NCBI RefSeq assembly: GCF_964355755.1 | Contig: NC_092674.1 | Span: forward strand, 30,430,001-30,494,000 | Source of the DNA: Antedon mediterranea | Taxonomy: Eukaryota; Echinodermata; Crinoidea; Comatulida; Antedonidae | DNA length: 64,000 nucleotides | Direction: 5' to 3' | Shown here: in pieces, positions 23,701 through 34,779 of the stretch | How the letters are laid out: each line of letters opens with the position of its first letter | Numbering within the stretch: the stretch's first letter is position 1 | Made by a program: the position numbers and the translations under genes | Notes under the pieces: generated by a model | Told to the model about the DNA's origin: nothing | What the model saw: the letters and a program-made list of their open reading frames with translations, nothing else | The model's database searches: none

Positions 23701-26598
23701 CAAAACACTCCGCATGGGAGACGTGGAACTCATTTCCAGCAGTCACAGAAGCCTTTCTTTTCATGGCACATCACCCTTTCAAATCTCTAGGAGTCAACTC
23801 ATCTCAATTCCAGTTGCTAGATGAGTTTACATGTCATCTATACGACAAGACAAGTACTTTAAGAAGTGTTACTAAGCTAAGACAAGATCTTTTTTCAAGA
23901 AAGGCACGGACAATGGACAACATTCCTCCTACACAGGTAAGGGGAGCTTCCATATAATTGTCAATTGTCGTTTAATAATTTATTATCAGATTCATGTTTT
24001 TCTTTCATTAAAAGGTAACACCAATCTTTAAATTGTTTATTGCAGGATGCACTTTTACAGCATTCCAACAGATCCATATACCAAGCAAGCATTTGGACCA
24101 CCAGTCTACAGCCACAGCAGAATGCTCCATCACCAGAAGACTTTGGTTGGACTAAAACCGGCAGTACATGGACACCAGTCTGGACAATACTACCTGAAGC
24201 ATCCAAGGCATGTAGGGAATTGCTAAAGTGTGGCTGCAAAAAGTTGCCTTTTTGCTCAGGGAACTGCAAGTGTCGTTCAGCAGTGCACTGGTCTTGTTAC
24301 CCATGCCGTGGAACTTGTTCGTCATCTAGCAACTCTGTACCATTATAAGCGTTTGTTTCCAGATAAATAATTTCATAAAAGTAAAGTTGATAATCACCTC
24401 CATGTATTGTTATGGTTGCTAACGCCATAATTGTCAGTCAAATGGTCTTTTGTCGGTTTACTAATAGTCCAGTGGTTATTGAGCCAAGTTTGATATAGTA
24501 TATGTTTTATATACCTTTTTTCAGTGGTTCCTAATATTATGTTAAAGGAAAGTAACTGGTACATGATAAATATACATTAGTACTATTACAAAAATGAATG
24601 TTGTTGTTCTTATAACTACAATGTTCATAACATAGCACAATATTGGCACGTTTTGATTGAAATACCCTTCAATATGACAGAAAATTACATTATTTGACCT
24701 ATATATTCCGTCTGAAGAGAAATCATATATTGTTTATGTGTGTATTGCAATGTACATGTCATGAGTTTTTATTTGATACCAAACTTGGTATGTATATACG
24801 AAGATTTAAGTTTTCACCTAATTACGTAATACTAAAAAAAGGGCGTGGTCCAAATGACGTCGTTAAATTGTTCCGATTTTTGGGCACCCCTTCTAGGATT
24901 GTTAGATATACCCTAAAGAAGGTTTGTGCCAAATTTGGTGCTTTTGTCACAAAGTGCACAAAAAAAGTGCTAAGTTACCCTGCTACCATACTAAAACCTT
25001 TTCACGACATTAAGCAGATCTCTCACTGCATTTCTGAATTTCTCGGTTGCCCTTATTATGTAAGAGTAATCTCACTCCTTCCTGCCCTTATGTTTGCCAA
25101 AAATATAATCATTTGGATAAATGTTCATACGTTAACTTACCATCAAAATGTTTAAATCCAATGGAGGACAATATCTGTCCAAGGTTCAACCTGTTTTTCT
25201 TCAAGCCGTATGTAGCCAGCCACTTCTTTGATGATATCAAGGAGGACACATCAGGCTCCCATACCTTTTTCTTTGTTGGTTTTTGTTTTACGTATGACTG
25301 TATATCTTCAACTGAAACATTGATATCAGATTTCGACCCATTTGTAACTCCGGAAATCGGCAAATTTGGTAGGTCAAATTTGGGTCCTATAGGAACAAAA
25401 TTTTAAAATATCAACAGAAATATTATTTGAAAAGTTATTGTATGTGCAATTTTAAAATGATAATTAAATAAACACAATAGGATAACTTCGAAGATTTTAA
25501 ACAGCAATAAAAATACTGTAGTATTACATATTTATTATCTGTACAGGTACTGTATATAATTCTCCAGTTAATTATCAATAACAATGTTACATTATATTTG
25601 TTATTGATTAAATTACTGAAAATATGACATGTGGGTACCAGTGGCTGGATAAAATATGACATGTGGGTACCAGTGGCTGGATAAAATATGACATGTGGGT
25701 ACCAGTGGCTGTGGATAAAATATGACATGTGGGTACCAGTGGCTGGATAAAATATGACATGTGGGTACCAGTGGCTGTGGATAAAATATGACATGTGGGT
25801 ACCAGTGGCTGGATCTCAATGGATATACAAATAAAATAAGCAAAAACCTAAATCAAAATGAAAGAAATTGCAGAGCTTTTGAAAACACTATTCCTTCAAC
25901 AGTTAGTTTTTTTAATTTATTTTTTATATTATGTTAAAAATTATTTGATTATATTAGTTAAGTATTTGAGAATGAAAAAAACTGGAATGTATGATGATGA
26001 GTGACTGATTAGTAAGAAAATAAACAATTCAGAAAGTGCAAAAAGAAATTTCTGAAAATGTGATAAAATTAGTAAAGAAAAGCTAGTACACTCTCTAGAA
26101 AGATTTCACTACACTTCTACCAGATCACTGTTTTAAATTTTACAATAAAAGAGACAAAAATGGTTAATTTTAAAATGATACCATGATAACATTAGTAAGC
26201 TGCACCTTGGTGCAGTACAAATGTACTGTAGAGGTATACGTGTGCAAAACAATTTTTGTGTTCAAGTAACTTTTTGATTTTAGATGATAATTTCTGCATC
26301 AAAAGAGAAATAGTGAGATAAGTTAAGCTCTGTCTACACTATCAAACTATTATCAAAGTGGTACCAAATATGGTAGTGATATATCCAAATATGGTAGTGA
26401 TATATCCAAATATGGTAGTGACATCATCCATGTCTATATATGGGCACATCACATTTTGTTGTCACATAAAGTTTGATAGGATAGAGCTTAAAAAAAAGTT
26501 AGTTGATTAGTATGTGCTCCTTCATTCGTCACTTCAAACAACTTACTATGCTGGTCAGAAAGAGGAAAGTAAACTCGGTCACGTTCTATCTCGTACAT
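14723..26598 (-). CDS. VWA3B: VWA3A/VWA3B-like von Willebrand factor A domain protein
   Basis: Seventeen exons: 26547-26598 (ATG, MYEIERDRVYF), 25141-25386, 20767-20864, 20176-20426, 19736-19895, 19234-19403, 18707-18921, 18228-18424, 17863-18017, 17559-17697, 17221-17451, 16687-17021, 16325-16548, 15997-16107, 15546-15760, 15232-15404, 14723-15125 (stop). The sum is 3375 nt, or 1124 aa, near the family length. The second VWA domain (about 514-700) has an intact MIDAS: DTSNS 540-544, Thr610 in TGSTNT, Asp633 in LLTDG. The first (about 165-330) is degenerate, with DIKTH in place of DxSxS. WL-x-HGL-type motifs head three modules (exons 2, 8 and 15). The tail is Ser/Arg-rich. Known: such proteins are intracellular and largely uncharacterised. 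The paralogue assignment (3A versus 3B) is uncertain. The intron after exon 2 holds a 3.4-kb transposon. Confidence 0.9.
20552..20574. repeat. (TGAT)n microsatellite
   Basis: Five to six TGAT units in an intron of the VWA gene. Confidence 0.8.
21553..22310 (+). repeat. Left terminal inverted repeat of the 3.4-kb transposon
   Basis: Reverse complement of 24252-24984, with small indels and scattered substitutions. Shared landmarks: GGCGTGGTCCAAATGACG (as its complement near 21690), GGTACAGAGTTGCTAGATGA near 22214, and TTGCAGTTCCCTGAGCAA at the inner border. Confidence 0.9.
22228..24348 (+). pseudogene. Decayed transposon gene with PIN/FEN-like motifs and Cys-rich tail
   Basis: Exons can be followed at about 22228-22851, 22956-23225, 23361-23936 and 24046-24348 (stop). 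Family landmarks in order: LLVLDARDCANKS, KNKLPLF-like, CSLFSRLYIASQS, DIVWDTYRTDSLK, GEKRGKGV, VRTVDTDVVVILVG, FHAFTGSDTTSQFFGKSKH, AWETW, RKAR/IPPTQ, then a Cys-rich C-terminus (CGCKKLPFC, CKCRS, CYPCRGTC). The DTDVV plus TGSDTTS spacing resembles acidic motifs of PIN/FEN-type nucleases; that is my inference. There are at least three lesions: a one-base loss near 23167, an in-frame stop near 23373, and a frameshift near 23420. The apparent N-terminus is antisense terminal-repeat sequence, so the true start is unknown. This copy is probably dead. Confidence 0.75.
24252..24984 (-). repeat. Right terminal inverted repeat of the 3.4-kb transposon
   Basis: Pairs with 21553-22310. Its first ~97 bases are also the 3' end of the transposon gene, coding for a Cys-rich C-terminus, so the element's own coding sequence extends into the repeat. 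Confidence 0.9.
25619..25816. repeat. 32/35-bp minisatellite
   Basis: Six copies of a unit containing AAAATATGACATGTGGGTAC and CAGTGGCTGGAT. Some copies carry an extra TGG (GGCTGTGGAT). The array lies between VWA exons 1 and 2. Its open minus-strand frames are repeat artefacts. Confidence 0.92.
26324..26490. mobile_element. MITE family A, copy 5
   Basis: Starts AAGCTCTGTCTACACTATCA and ends GTTTGATAGGATAGAGCTTA, with two tandem ATATGGTAGTGATATATCCA units inside. It lies just downstream of VWA exon 1, in the first intron. Confidence 0.88.
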
Positions 26599-27060
26599 TT
26601 CAATTAGTTTTTATATCCTAAAATGAGCAGTTACACCAAGATAATAAAATGAAAATTGATAAAGATATATTTCTTACAATGTAAAATATTCAATGAATGT
26701 ACATGTGTTTTTAAATTGTACATTTTTTTTCACATTTTGCTGCGGATACTTCTGCAACTGCACCCAATTAATATCTTTATTTGAGCTGCTGCAAATAGAT
26801 TGCCCCACCAAAACAAAATATGCAATTATGTATGACATATTCTCGTTAATTATGATTCCGACAAATGTTTATTTATAATTTCAAAACATTTTTTATGTGC
26901 CCATCAACATTTAAGACAAACATTTTGAGGATTTCATACTGGAAGTCTAATATCAGTGTAGGCCTAACTACATGTAAATCAACAGTCTAGACTATAGGCC
27001 TTCTATAGTATGCCTCCGGCTGCTTTTGCACAGTAATTCAAACAGTACTTACAGTATTAC
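26599..27060. other. Upstream region of the VWA gene
   Basis: About 460 bp between the VWA start codon and the fold-back element. It is AT-rich, without a clear TATA or CpG-rich promoter. No exon seen. Confidence 0.5.
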
Positions 27061-28150
27061 GGTCAGTCTAATTACCGAAAACAACCGAAAATAACCGAAA
27101 ACAACCATAAACAACCGAAAACAACCACAAACAACCGAAAACAACCATAAACAACCAAAAACAACCATAAACAACCGAAAACGAACCGAAAACAAACCTA
27201 AAACAACATAAAATAATCTAAATACCGAAAACAAATTTGTATAATATTTTTTTAATGTCGCCCTCTATTGATGGGTGTTTCTAAATCTAAGACCATAACA
27301 GAGACAAAAAACCGCGCGCGCAAAAGCCAAGGAAGACCCTACGATGACAGTGTGCACAAAATACAACTAAAAATCGTACAATCAATCAATTGATAACATC
27401 GCATTTACTTACAGAATCTATAAAAATATTTTAATTTTAGTCTTTCGATTTTTGATCCAGAAACCAGCGCATTACTCCTTGTTTTTGAGTTCGTGTTGTG
27501 TCCGTTGGATATTGTGCTCCGCCAACAGAGCAAACAGAATTTCTATGTTTTTCCTAAAACAAATGATAATAAATGATACTTGACTTGACTTGACTTGACA
27601 ATAATTATGAATATGTTAATCCATAGTATAGAAAGTAAATTGACTATGGTTAATCATGATCAATTTAATTATAGATTTTCAAAGATAAATTATACAAAGA
27701 TACTAGGGACTATAAAGTATACTATCCTTAATCGCTTCAGTATTCACTTAAGTGACGAAACCGGGGACGAAAACGCAAAGTTAGGTAAAATCATGCTTTG
27801 TTTTTGAAAAGACTAAAAACGAAATGTGTTTATAGATTTTGTAAGTAAATGTAGTCTACGGTGTATTTCATTGAATTTGTACGATTTTTAGTTGTATTTT
27901 GTGCACACTACCATTTCGTAGGGTCTTCCATGATTTTTGCGCCTCTGTGTATGGTCTTAGCTTTAGAAACACCCATCAATAGAGGGCGACATTAAAAAAA
28001 ATATTATACAAAATTTGTTTTCGGTATTTAGATTTTTTAAATTTTGTTTTCGGTTTGTTTTCGGTTTGTTTTCGGTTGTTTACGGTTGTTTTCGGTTGTT
28101 TATGGTTGTTTTCGGTTATTTTCGGTTGTTTTCGGTAATTAGACTGACCC
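27061..28150. mobile_element. 1.1-kb fold-back element, Mutator-like size of target duplication
   Basis: Flanked by a perfect 9-bp direct repeat CAGTATTAC (27052-27060 and 28151-28159). The ends are inverted: GGTCAGTCTAATTACCGAAA at the left, complement at the right. Each end then carries a run of AACCGAAAACAACC-type short repeats. Inverted similarity extends roughly 400 bp inward, including GTCGCCCTCTATTGATGGGT and AGGGTCTTCC. No protein is encoded. A 9-bp duplication with long inverted repeats suggests a non-autonomous Mutator-like element; that assignment is inference. Confidence 0.8.
27570..27600. repeat. (TTGAC)n tail, possibly the 3' end of a LINE
   Basis: AATAAATGATACTTGACTTG continuing in TTGAC units at the centre of the fold-back element. 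Such short tandem tails are typical of CR1/L2-like LINE 3' ends, so this may be a nested retroposon remnant. Confidence 0.4.
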
Positions 28151-28768
28151 CAGTATTACTAAGAAGTATTTAGGCCTAACGTCGTGACAGTGAGAGATAG
28201 ACTCTATGACACGTTATACTTTAATAACTATATGTTTTCTTAAATAATAGGCTTACTAATGATATTTATGCTTACCTAAATGTGAACTCATAACTCAACA
28301 AGGTGTTCTATTTATAAAAATTCCATTATCTACCGGCTAAGTACGAGTACTTAATGCTTCATACTCAGCACCGTGAATTTTCATTTCGTTTTTGTTTTGG
28401 TCTCAGTTGCCAGGGTTGATGACGTAAAATAAACCAATCAAATTGCTTCATTCTTTGATCAGTATTAAGTCCTCGTTCACAAACAAAAATGTTACTAAAA
28501 TTAATTTTTCAAGTTTTAATCTAATTATAAATACATTTCAAAATACATAATATTACGTACATAATTTTAATCAAAATTAATTATTTCTGATTTTATCATT
28601 CAATCAAAATATACCAGACCTTAAAAGTCTACCACAGTGGGCGTGTTCATTGTATTACATTATACTTTCATACAGACGTTCTTTGGTAAAACATTCGACC
28701 ATGCATAACTTGCCAATATGGTATATTGTATATACCTCAGGGAAGTGATGAGATAATGGAGCTATATA
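28151..28768. other. Unique spacer
   Basis: About 600 bp of AT-rich sequence between the fold-back element and the large inverted-repeat region. No exon, RNA gene or named repeat seen. Confidence 0.5.
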
Positions 28769-29147
28769 TCCAATACCAAATTGGCGAGTAAATCATGTTT
28801 TACTTTAAATTAAATGTATACGCTCTTCCACAAGGTAAATTGTTAGTTATACATACAGACTATATTAAAACAATGATTTTGAACACGTAGGGCATTTCTT
28901 TGAATTCTTTCCTATTGTCGTTTTGTGGTAATTTACAGCTTTTTATATGTTTAACAAACGTACATAATCAATTGCGTCTGCATCATGCTAGACTACAACT
29001 TCCGGTAGTGACGTAATCAGCATATTTTTGGTAATAAAACTTTTTCACTAAGCTAGGGAATCTTCTGATATCAATATTCATTAGACCGTACTTTAGTTAG
29101 CCAATCAAAATAAACGTATAAACAATTTTGCGGCGATGTTGTTGAAG

Positions 29148-32100
29148 TAAAATATACTGTGTTTTACAATAACCAATTTGGTTAGAGTAAAACACAATGA
29201 TAAAGAATAGGAAACATTTAATAATATGATAAATGTCATTACATAGCAATTTATCACTGTGTTTTACTATAACCAATTTGGTTAGAGTAAAACACAATGA
29301 TATAGAATAGGCAACATTTAATAATATGATAAATGACATTTACATAGCAATTTAGCACTGTGTTTTACTATAAACAATTTGGTTAAAGTAAAGCAGAATG
29401 ATAAAGAATAGGAATTCAATAATATGATATATGACATTTACATAGCAATTTAGCACTGTGTTTTACTATAACCAATTTGGTTAGAGTAAAACACAATGAT
29501 AAAGAATAGGAAACATTTAATAATATGATATATGACATTCACATAGCAATTTAGCACTGTGTTTTACTATAACCAATTTGGTTAGAGTAAAACACAATGA
29601 TATAGAATAGGAAACATTTAATAATTTGATAAATGACATTTACATAGCAATTTAGCACTGTGTTTTACTATAACCAATTTGGTTAAAGTAAAACACAATG
29701 ATAAAGAATAGGAAACACTTAATAATATGATAAATGACATTTACATAGCAATTTAGCACTGTGTTTTACTATAACCAATTTGGTTAAAGTAAAGCAGAAT
29801 GATAAAGAATAGGAATTTAATAATATGATATATGACATTTACATAGCAATTTAGCACTGTGTTTTACTATAACCAATTTGGTTAGAGTAAAACACAATGA
29901 TAAAGAATAGGAAATATTTAATAATAATGATTATTTACATAGCAATTTAGCACTGTGTTTTACTATAACCAATTTGGTTATAGTAAAACACAATGATATA
30001 GAATAGGAAACATTTAATAATATGATAAATGACATTTACATAGCAATTTATCACTGTGTTTTACTATAACCAATTTGGTTAGAGTAAAACACAATGATAA
30101 AGAATAGGCAACATTTAATAATATGATAAATGACATTTACATAGCAATTTAGCACTGTGTTTTACTATAAACAATTTGGTTAAAGTAAAGCAGAATGATA
30201 AAGAATAGGAATTTAATAATATGATATATGACATTTACATAGCAATTTAGCACTGTGTTTTACTATAACCAATTTGGTTAGAGTAAAACACAATGATAAA
30301 GAATAGGAAACATTTAATAATATGATATATGACATTCACATAGCAATTTAGCACTGTGTTTTACTATAACCAATTTGGTTAGAGTAAAACACAATGATAT
30401 AGAATAGGAAACATTTAATAATTTGATAAATGACATTTACATAGCAATTTAGCACTGTGTTTTACTATAACCAATTTGGTTAAAGTAAAACACAATGATA
30501 AAGAATAGGAAACACTTAATAATATGATAAATGACATTTACATAGCAATTTAGCACTGTGTTTTACTATAACCAATTTGGTTAAAGTAAAGCAGAATGAT
30601 AAAGAATAGGAATTTAATAATATGATATATGACATTTACATAGCAATTTAGCACTGTGTTTTACTATAACCAATTTGGTTAGAGTAAAACACAATGATAA
30701 AGAATAGGAAATATTTAATAATAATGATTATTTACATAGCAATTTAGCACTGTGTTTTACTATAACCAATTTGGTTATAGTAAAACACAATGATATAGAA
30801 TAGGAAACATTTAATAATATGATAAATGACATTTACATAGCAATTTATCACTGTGTTTTACTATAACCAATTTGGTTAGAGTAAAACACAATGATAAAGA
30901 ATAGGAAACATTTAATAATAATGATTATTTACATAGCAATTTAGCACTGTGTTTTACTATAACCAATTTGGTTATAGTAAAACACAATGATAAAGAATAG
31001 GAAACATTTAATGATATGATATATGACATTCACATAGCAATTTAGCACTGTGTTTTACTATAACCAATTTGGTTAGAGTAAAACACAATGATATAGAATA
31101 GGAAACATTTAATAATTTGATAAATGACATTTACATAGCAATTTAGCACTGTGTTTTACTATAACCAATTTGGTTAAAGTAAAAAACAATGATAAAGAAT
31201 AGGAAACACTTAATAATATGATAAATGACATTTACATAGCAATTTAGCACTGTGTTTTACTATAACCAATTTGGTTAAAGTAAAGCAGAATGATAAAGAA
31301 TAGGAATTTAATAATATGATATATGACATTTACATAGCAATTTAGCACTGTGTTTTACTATAACCAATTTGGTTAGAGTAAAACACAATGATAAAGAATA
31401 GGAAATATTTAATAATAATGATTATTTACATAGCAATTTAGCACTGTGTTTTACTATAACCCATTTGGTTATAGTAAAACACAATGATATAGAATAGGAA
31501 ACATTTAATAATATGATAAATGACATTTACATATCAATTTATCACTGTGTTTTACTATAACCAATTTGGTTATGGTAAAGCACAATGATATAGAATAGGA
31601 AACATTTAATAATATGATAAATGTCATTACATAGCAATTTAGCACTGTGTTTTACTATAACCAATTTGGTTAGAGTAAAACACAATGACAAAGAATAGGA
31701 AACATTTAATAATAATGATTGTTTACATAGCTAGCAATTTAGCACAATGTTTTACTATAACCAATTTGGTTATGGTAAAGCACAATGATATAGAATAGGA
31801 AACATTTAATAATATGATAAATGTCATTACATAGAAATTTAGCACTGTGTTTTACTATAACCAATTTGGTTAGAGTAAAACACAATGATAAAGAATAGGA
31901 AACATTTAATAACATGATAAATGACATTCACATAGAAATTTAGCACTGTGTTTTACTATAACCAATTTGATTAGAGTAAAGCACAATGATAAAGAATATG
32001 AAACATTTAATAATATGATAAATGACATTTACATAGTAATTTATCACTGTGTTTTACTATAACCAATTTGGTTAGAGTAAAACATTTTAACTATGATAAA

Positions 32101-32240
32101 TGATATTTAGCACTGTGCTGGATACAGTAAAACACAAATTAAGAATAGGAAACATATAATAATATGATACATTTACATACAAATTTAGTATTGTGTTTTA
32201 CTATAGCCAATTTGGTTACAGTAAAACACAATGATAATGA
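29148..32240 (+). repeat. ~100-bp satellite array, left arm
   Basis: About 30 units of 96-101 bp. Each unit has a near-perfect palindrome (GTGTTTTACTATAACC, AATT, GGTTATAGTAAAACAC) followed by ATGATAAAGAATAGGAAACA and TTTACATAGCAATTTAG. Variant markers recur every ~797 bp: AAAGCAGAATG-bearing units, and ATAATAATGATTATTTACAT at 29920 and 30717. This reveals an eight-unit higher-order repeat. Units decay beyond 32100. Confidence 0.93.
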
Positions 32241-32436
32241 AACATTTATTATATGATATTATTTACATACCAAAATATTATATTAAACATATCTTATTAT
32301 CTAAACGTTATGAAAAGAATAGGATACATATAATGTAATAATATAATAAATACAAGTTACATAGTTTATCATCTTGTTTTACAGTAAAAGCAATTTGGTA
32401 ACACAGTTAAACACAGTGGTAAAGAATAGATACTGT

Positions 32437-32860
32437 TTTAGGTTATATAACCCTAACCCTAGTTTGAAGCGACATAATAAATTCATCGCGAAAAAGTACG
32501 TATCGTATTCAGAAACTTTTGAAATTTGTTAGATATGTTTAATAGGTTCTTACGTCTATAAAACAAACAAAAAATATAAATTTCACAAAAAATTCGTGAT
32601 TTTAATAATTTGCATTTCTAAAAATGTACACTTATGAAATACTATACATTTTCCAACACATTTTTACTTCATTGATGATTCCCAGAAATCAAAATAAAAC
32701 AAATTATGATATTTCTTTTACATTATAGATGTAAGAACCTATATTGAACATGTACCAAATTTCAAACGTTTTTTAAGACGATACGTATTTTTATCGATGA
32801 ATTAAGTATGTGATCGCTTCAAACTAGGGTTAGGGTTAAATAACCTAACAGTTCATTCTT
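32437..32860. repeat. Palindromic element with telomere-like ends, copy 1
   Basis: Left arm GGTTATATAACCCTAACCCT then AGTTTGAAGCGA...CATCGCG; right arm ATCGATGAATTAAGTATGTG...CTTCAAACTAGGGTTAGGG. The arms are ~135 bp and pair with each other around a ~150-bp AT-rich centre. CCCTAACCCTA is a two-unit telomere-type motif at each end. Confidence 0.85.
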
Positions 32861-33057
32861 TAACACTGTGTTTAACTTTTAACCAAATTGGTTTTAGTAC
32901 AACACAATGATAAACTATGTACATTTTATTTTTCATATTACATTATAGGATACATATAATGTAATAATAATAAATACAAGTTACATAGTTTATCATCTTG
33001 TTTTACAGAACCAATTTGGTTACACAGTTAAACACAATGATAAAGAATAGACACTGT

Positions 33058-33465
33058 TTTAGGTTATATAACTCTAACCCTAGTATAGTTTGAAGCGATC
33101 ACATACTTAATTCATCGCGAAAAAATACGTATTCAAATTTGGTAAATATGTTCAATAGGTTCTTACGTCTATAAAACAAACAAAAAATCAAAGTTTCAAG
33201 ACAAATTCGTGATTTTAATAATTTGCATTTCTAAACATTTACACTTATGAAAGACAATACATTTCCAACACATTTTTACTTCATTGATGATTCTCAGAAA
33301 TCAAAATAAAACTATTAGGATATTTCTTTTGCATTATAGATGTAAGAACCTATATTGAACATATCTACCAAATATCAAACGTTTTTCAAGACGATACGTA
33401 TTTTTAGCGATGAATATTAAATATGTGATCGCTTCAAACTAGGGTTAGGGTTAAATAAACTAAAA
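33058..33465. repeat. Palindromic element with telomere-like ends, copy 2
   Basis: Same layout as copy 1, with AACTCTAACCCTAG at the left and CTAGGGTTAGGGTTAAATAA at the right. The two copies are separated by satellite-like ACAGTTAAACACA sequence, so palindrome plus spacer appears duplicated as a ~620-bp unit. Confidence 0.85.
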
Positions 33466-33774
33466 CAGTTCTATTCTTTATCACTCACTGTGTTTAACTT
33501 TTAACCAAAATGGTTATAGTAAAACACAATGATAAACTTATATGTCAATTTTATTTTTCATAACATAAAATGTTTGATATTCTTTATAATATTTAATATT
33601 ATATTTTAGGCCTACTATTAATGACGTATAAATGCACACTACATCTGAAATAACTTTCTACTTCATTGGCGATTTTTACCAAAAAAAAGAACTAATTTTG
33701 TTATGTATATAGAGCAACCTATTATAACATGTCTTGTATGATTTTTATCTCGTTTCAATGACATTTTATACTAC

Positions 33775-34060
33775 AATTCAAATGAAAAAGCATCACAAAA
33801 AAATACGTCTGGTATTCAAAAAGTTTCTAAACTCGGTACACAGAAAAAAGGAAATGTTGAAAATGTATGGTCTTTCATAAGTGTGAATTTTTTGAAATGC
33901 AAATAATGGAAATCATCGATTTGTCTTGAAATTTATAATTTGTTTTGTCTTATTGAACATATCTATACAAAATGTCGAACGTTTCTGAATACGATACGTT
34001 TTTTATCTCGATGAATTTATAATGTCGCTTCAAACTAGAGGGTAGGGTAGTAACCTAACA
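33775..34060. repeat. Degenerate palindromic element, copy 3
   Basis: Shares TTGAACATATCTA, GAATACGATACGTTTTT and GCTTCAAACTAGAGGGTAGGG with copies 1 and 2. The left arm is rearranged. Confidence 0.65.
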
Positions 34061-34472
34061 AGTATCTATTCTTTATCACTATGTTTAACTGTGTAACCAT
34101 ATTGGTTCTAATAAAAAACAATGATAAACTATGTAAATTGTATGTTTCATATATTACATTTTTGCCAAAAAAAATTATTGGGAATGTTAAATTTCTTTTT
34201 CATGACATATATCTACAAATTTCAGAAGCTTTTGAGTACGAGTATTTTACGCGATGTTTTTTTATCCTCATTTTAATATTTTGGTAATGTAATTCACATA
34301 AAGTTTTGTATCCAAAAATTGTTTATTCTTGGGTAGAAATGAGGAAATAAATAGTATTCCTGTATAATATAATAATCAATAATAAAGTATAAAAAAAGTG
34401 TTGTGTAAACGAACGTTTTTTACGCTTCGAATTTTCTGTTACATTATGTTTGAATTGAAGCTACAGATATTG

Positions 34473-34513
34473 AATCATGGACCTATAAATTAGTAATTTA
34501 TAGGTCCATGATT
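34473..34513. repeat. Perfect 20-bp hairpin
   Basis: AATCATGGACCTATAAATTA and its exact complement are separated by one base. It is a strong stem with no U-tract, so not a bacterial-type terminator. Function unknown. Confidence 0.8.
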
Positions 34514-34779
34514 GAACATATCGTCACTCACCACACATTTTTTGTTTTGTATTTTGAAAGTATTTATTCTAAAGAACAATTGATGCAAACATCAACTGCG
34601 TAACTTATTTCATTAATTAATTATATTAATTATAATTTGGCGATTATTCGTCACACGAAGAGTCGAATATCGATTCGTCTCGTCATGGGCCGGAAGAAAA
34701 CGTGCATTGCGCACACTGTTTACGCGCCTCAACAATAAACGGCGAATATGCGATTCGTCACTTATGGAACGCCGTTTTA

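Larger units (their letters stand above)
21553..24984 (+). mobile_element. 3.4-kb DNA transposon with long terminal inverted repeats
   Basis: Seen: the outermost bases are AGCAGGGT...AACTT at the left and the complement at the right. The segment is flanked by a direct ACCAT at 21548-21552 and 24985-24989, a likely 5-bp target duplication. The terminal inverted repeats are about 758 and 733 bp and nearly identical. The internal region carries a multi-exon plus-strand gene (separate entry). It lies in an intron of the minus-strand VWA gene. The protein matches a family I know only as abundant uncharacterised invertebrate proteins, so no transposase superfamily is assigned. Confidence 0.85.

Noticed and set aside
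25435-25843. Minus-strand YPHVIF-repeat proteins
   Set aside because: Artefact of the minisatellite at 25619-25816.
32450-33460. True telomere or chromosome end
   Set aside because: Only two CCCTAA-type units per site, internal to unique sequence and flanked by genes on both sides.
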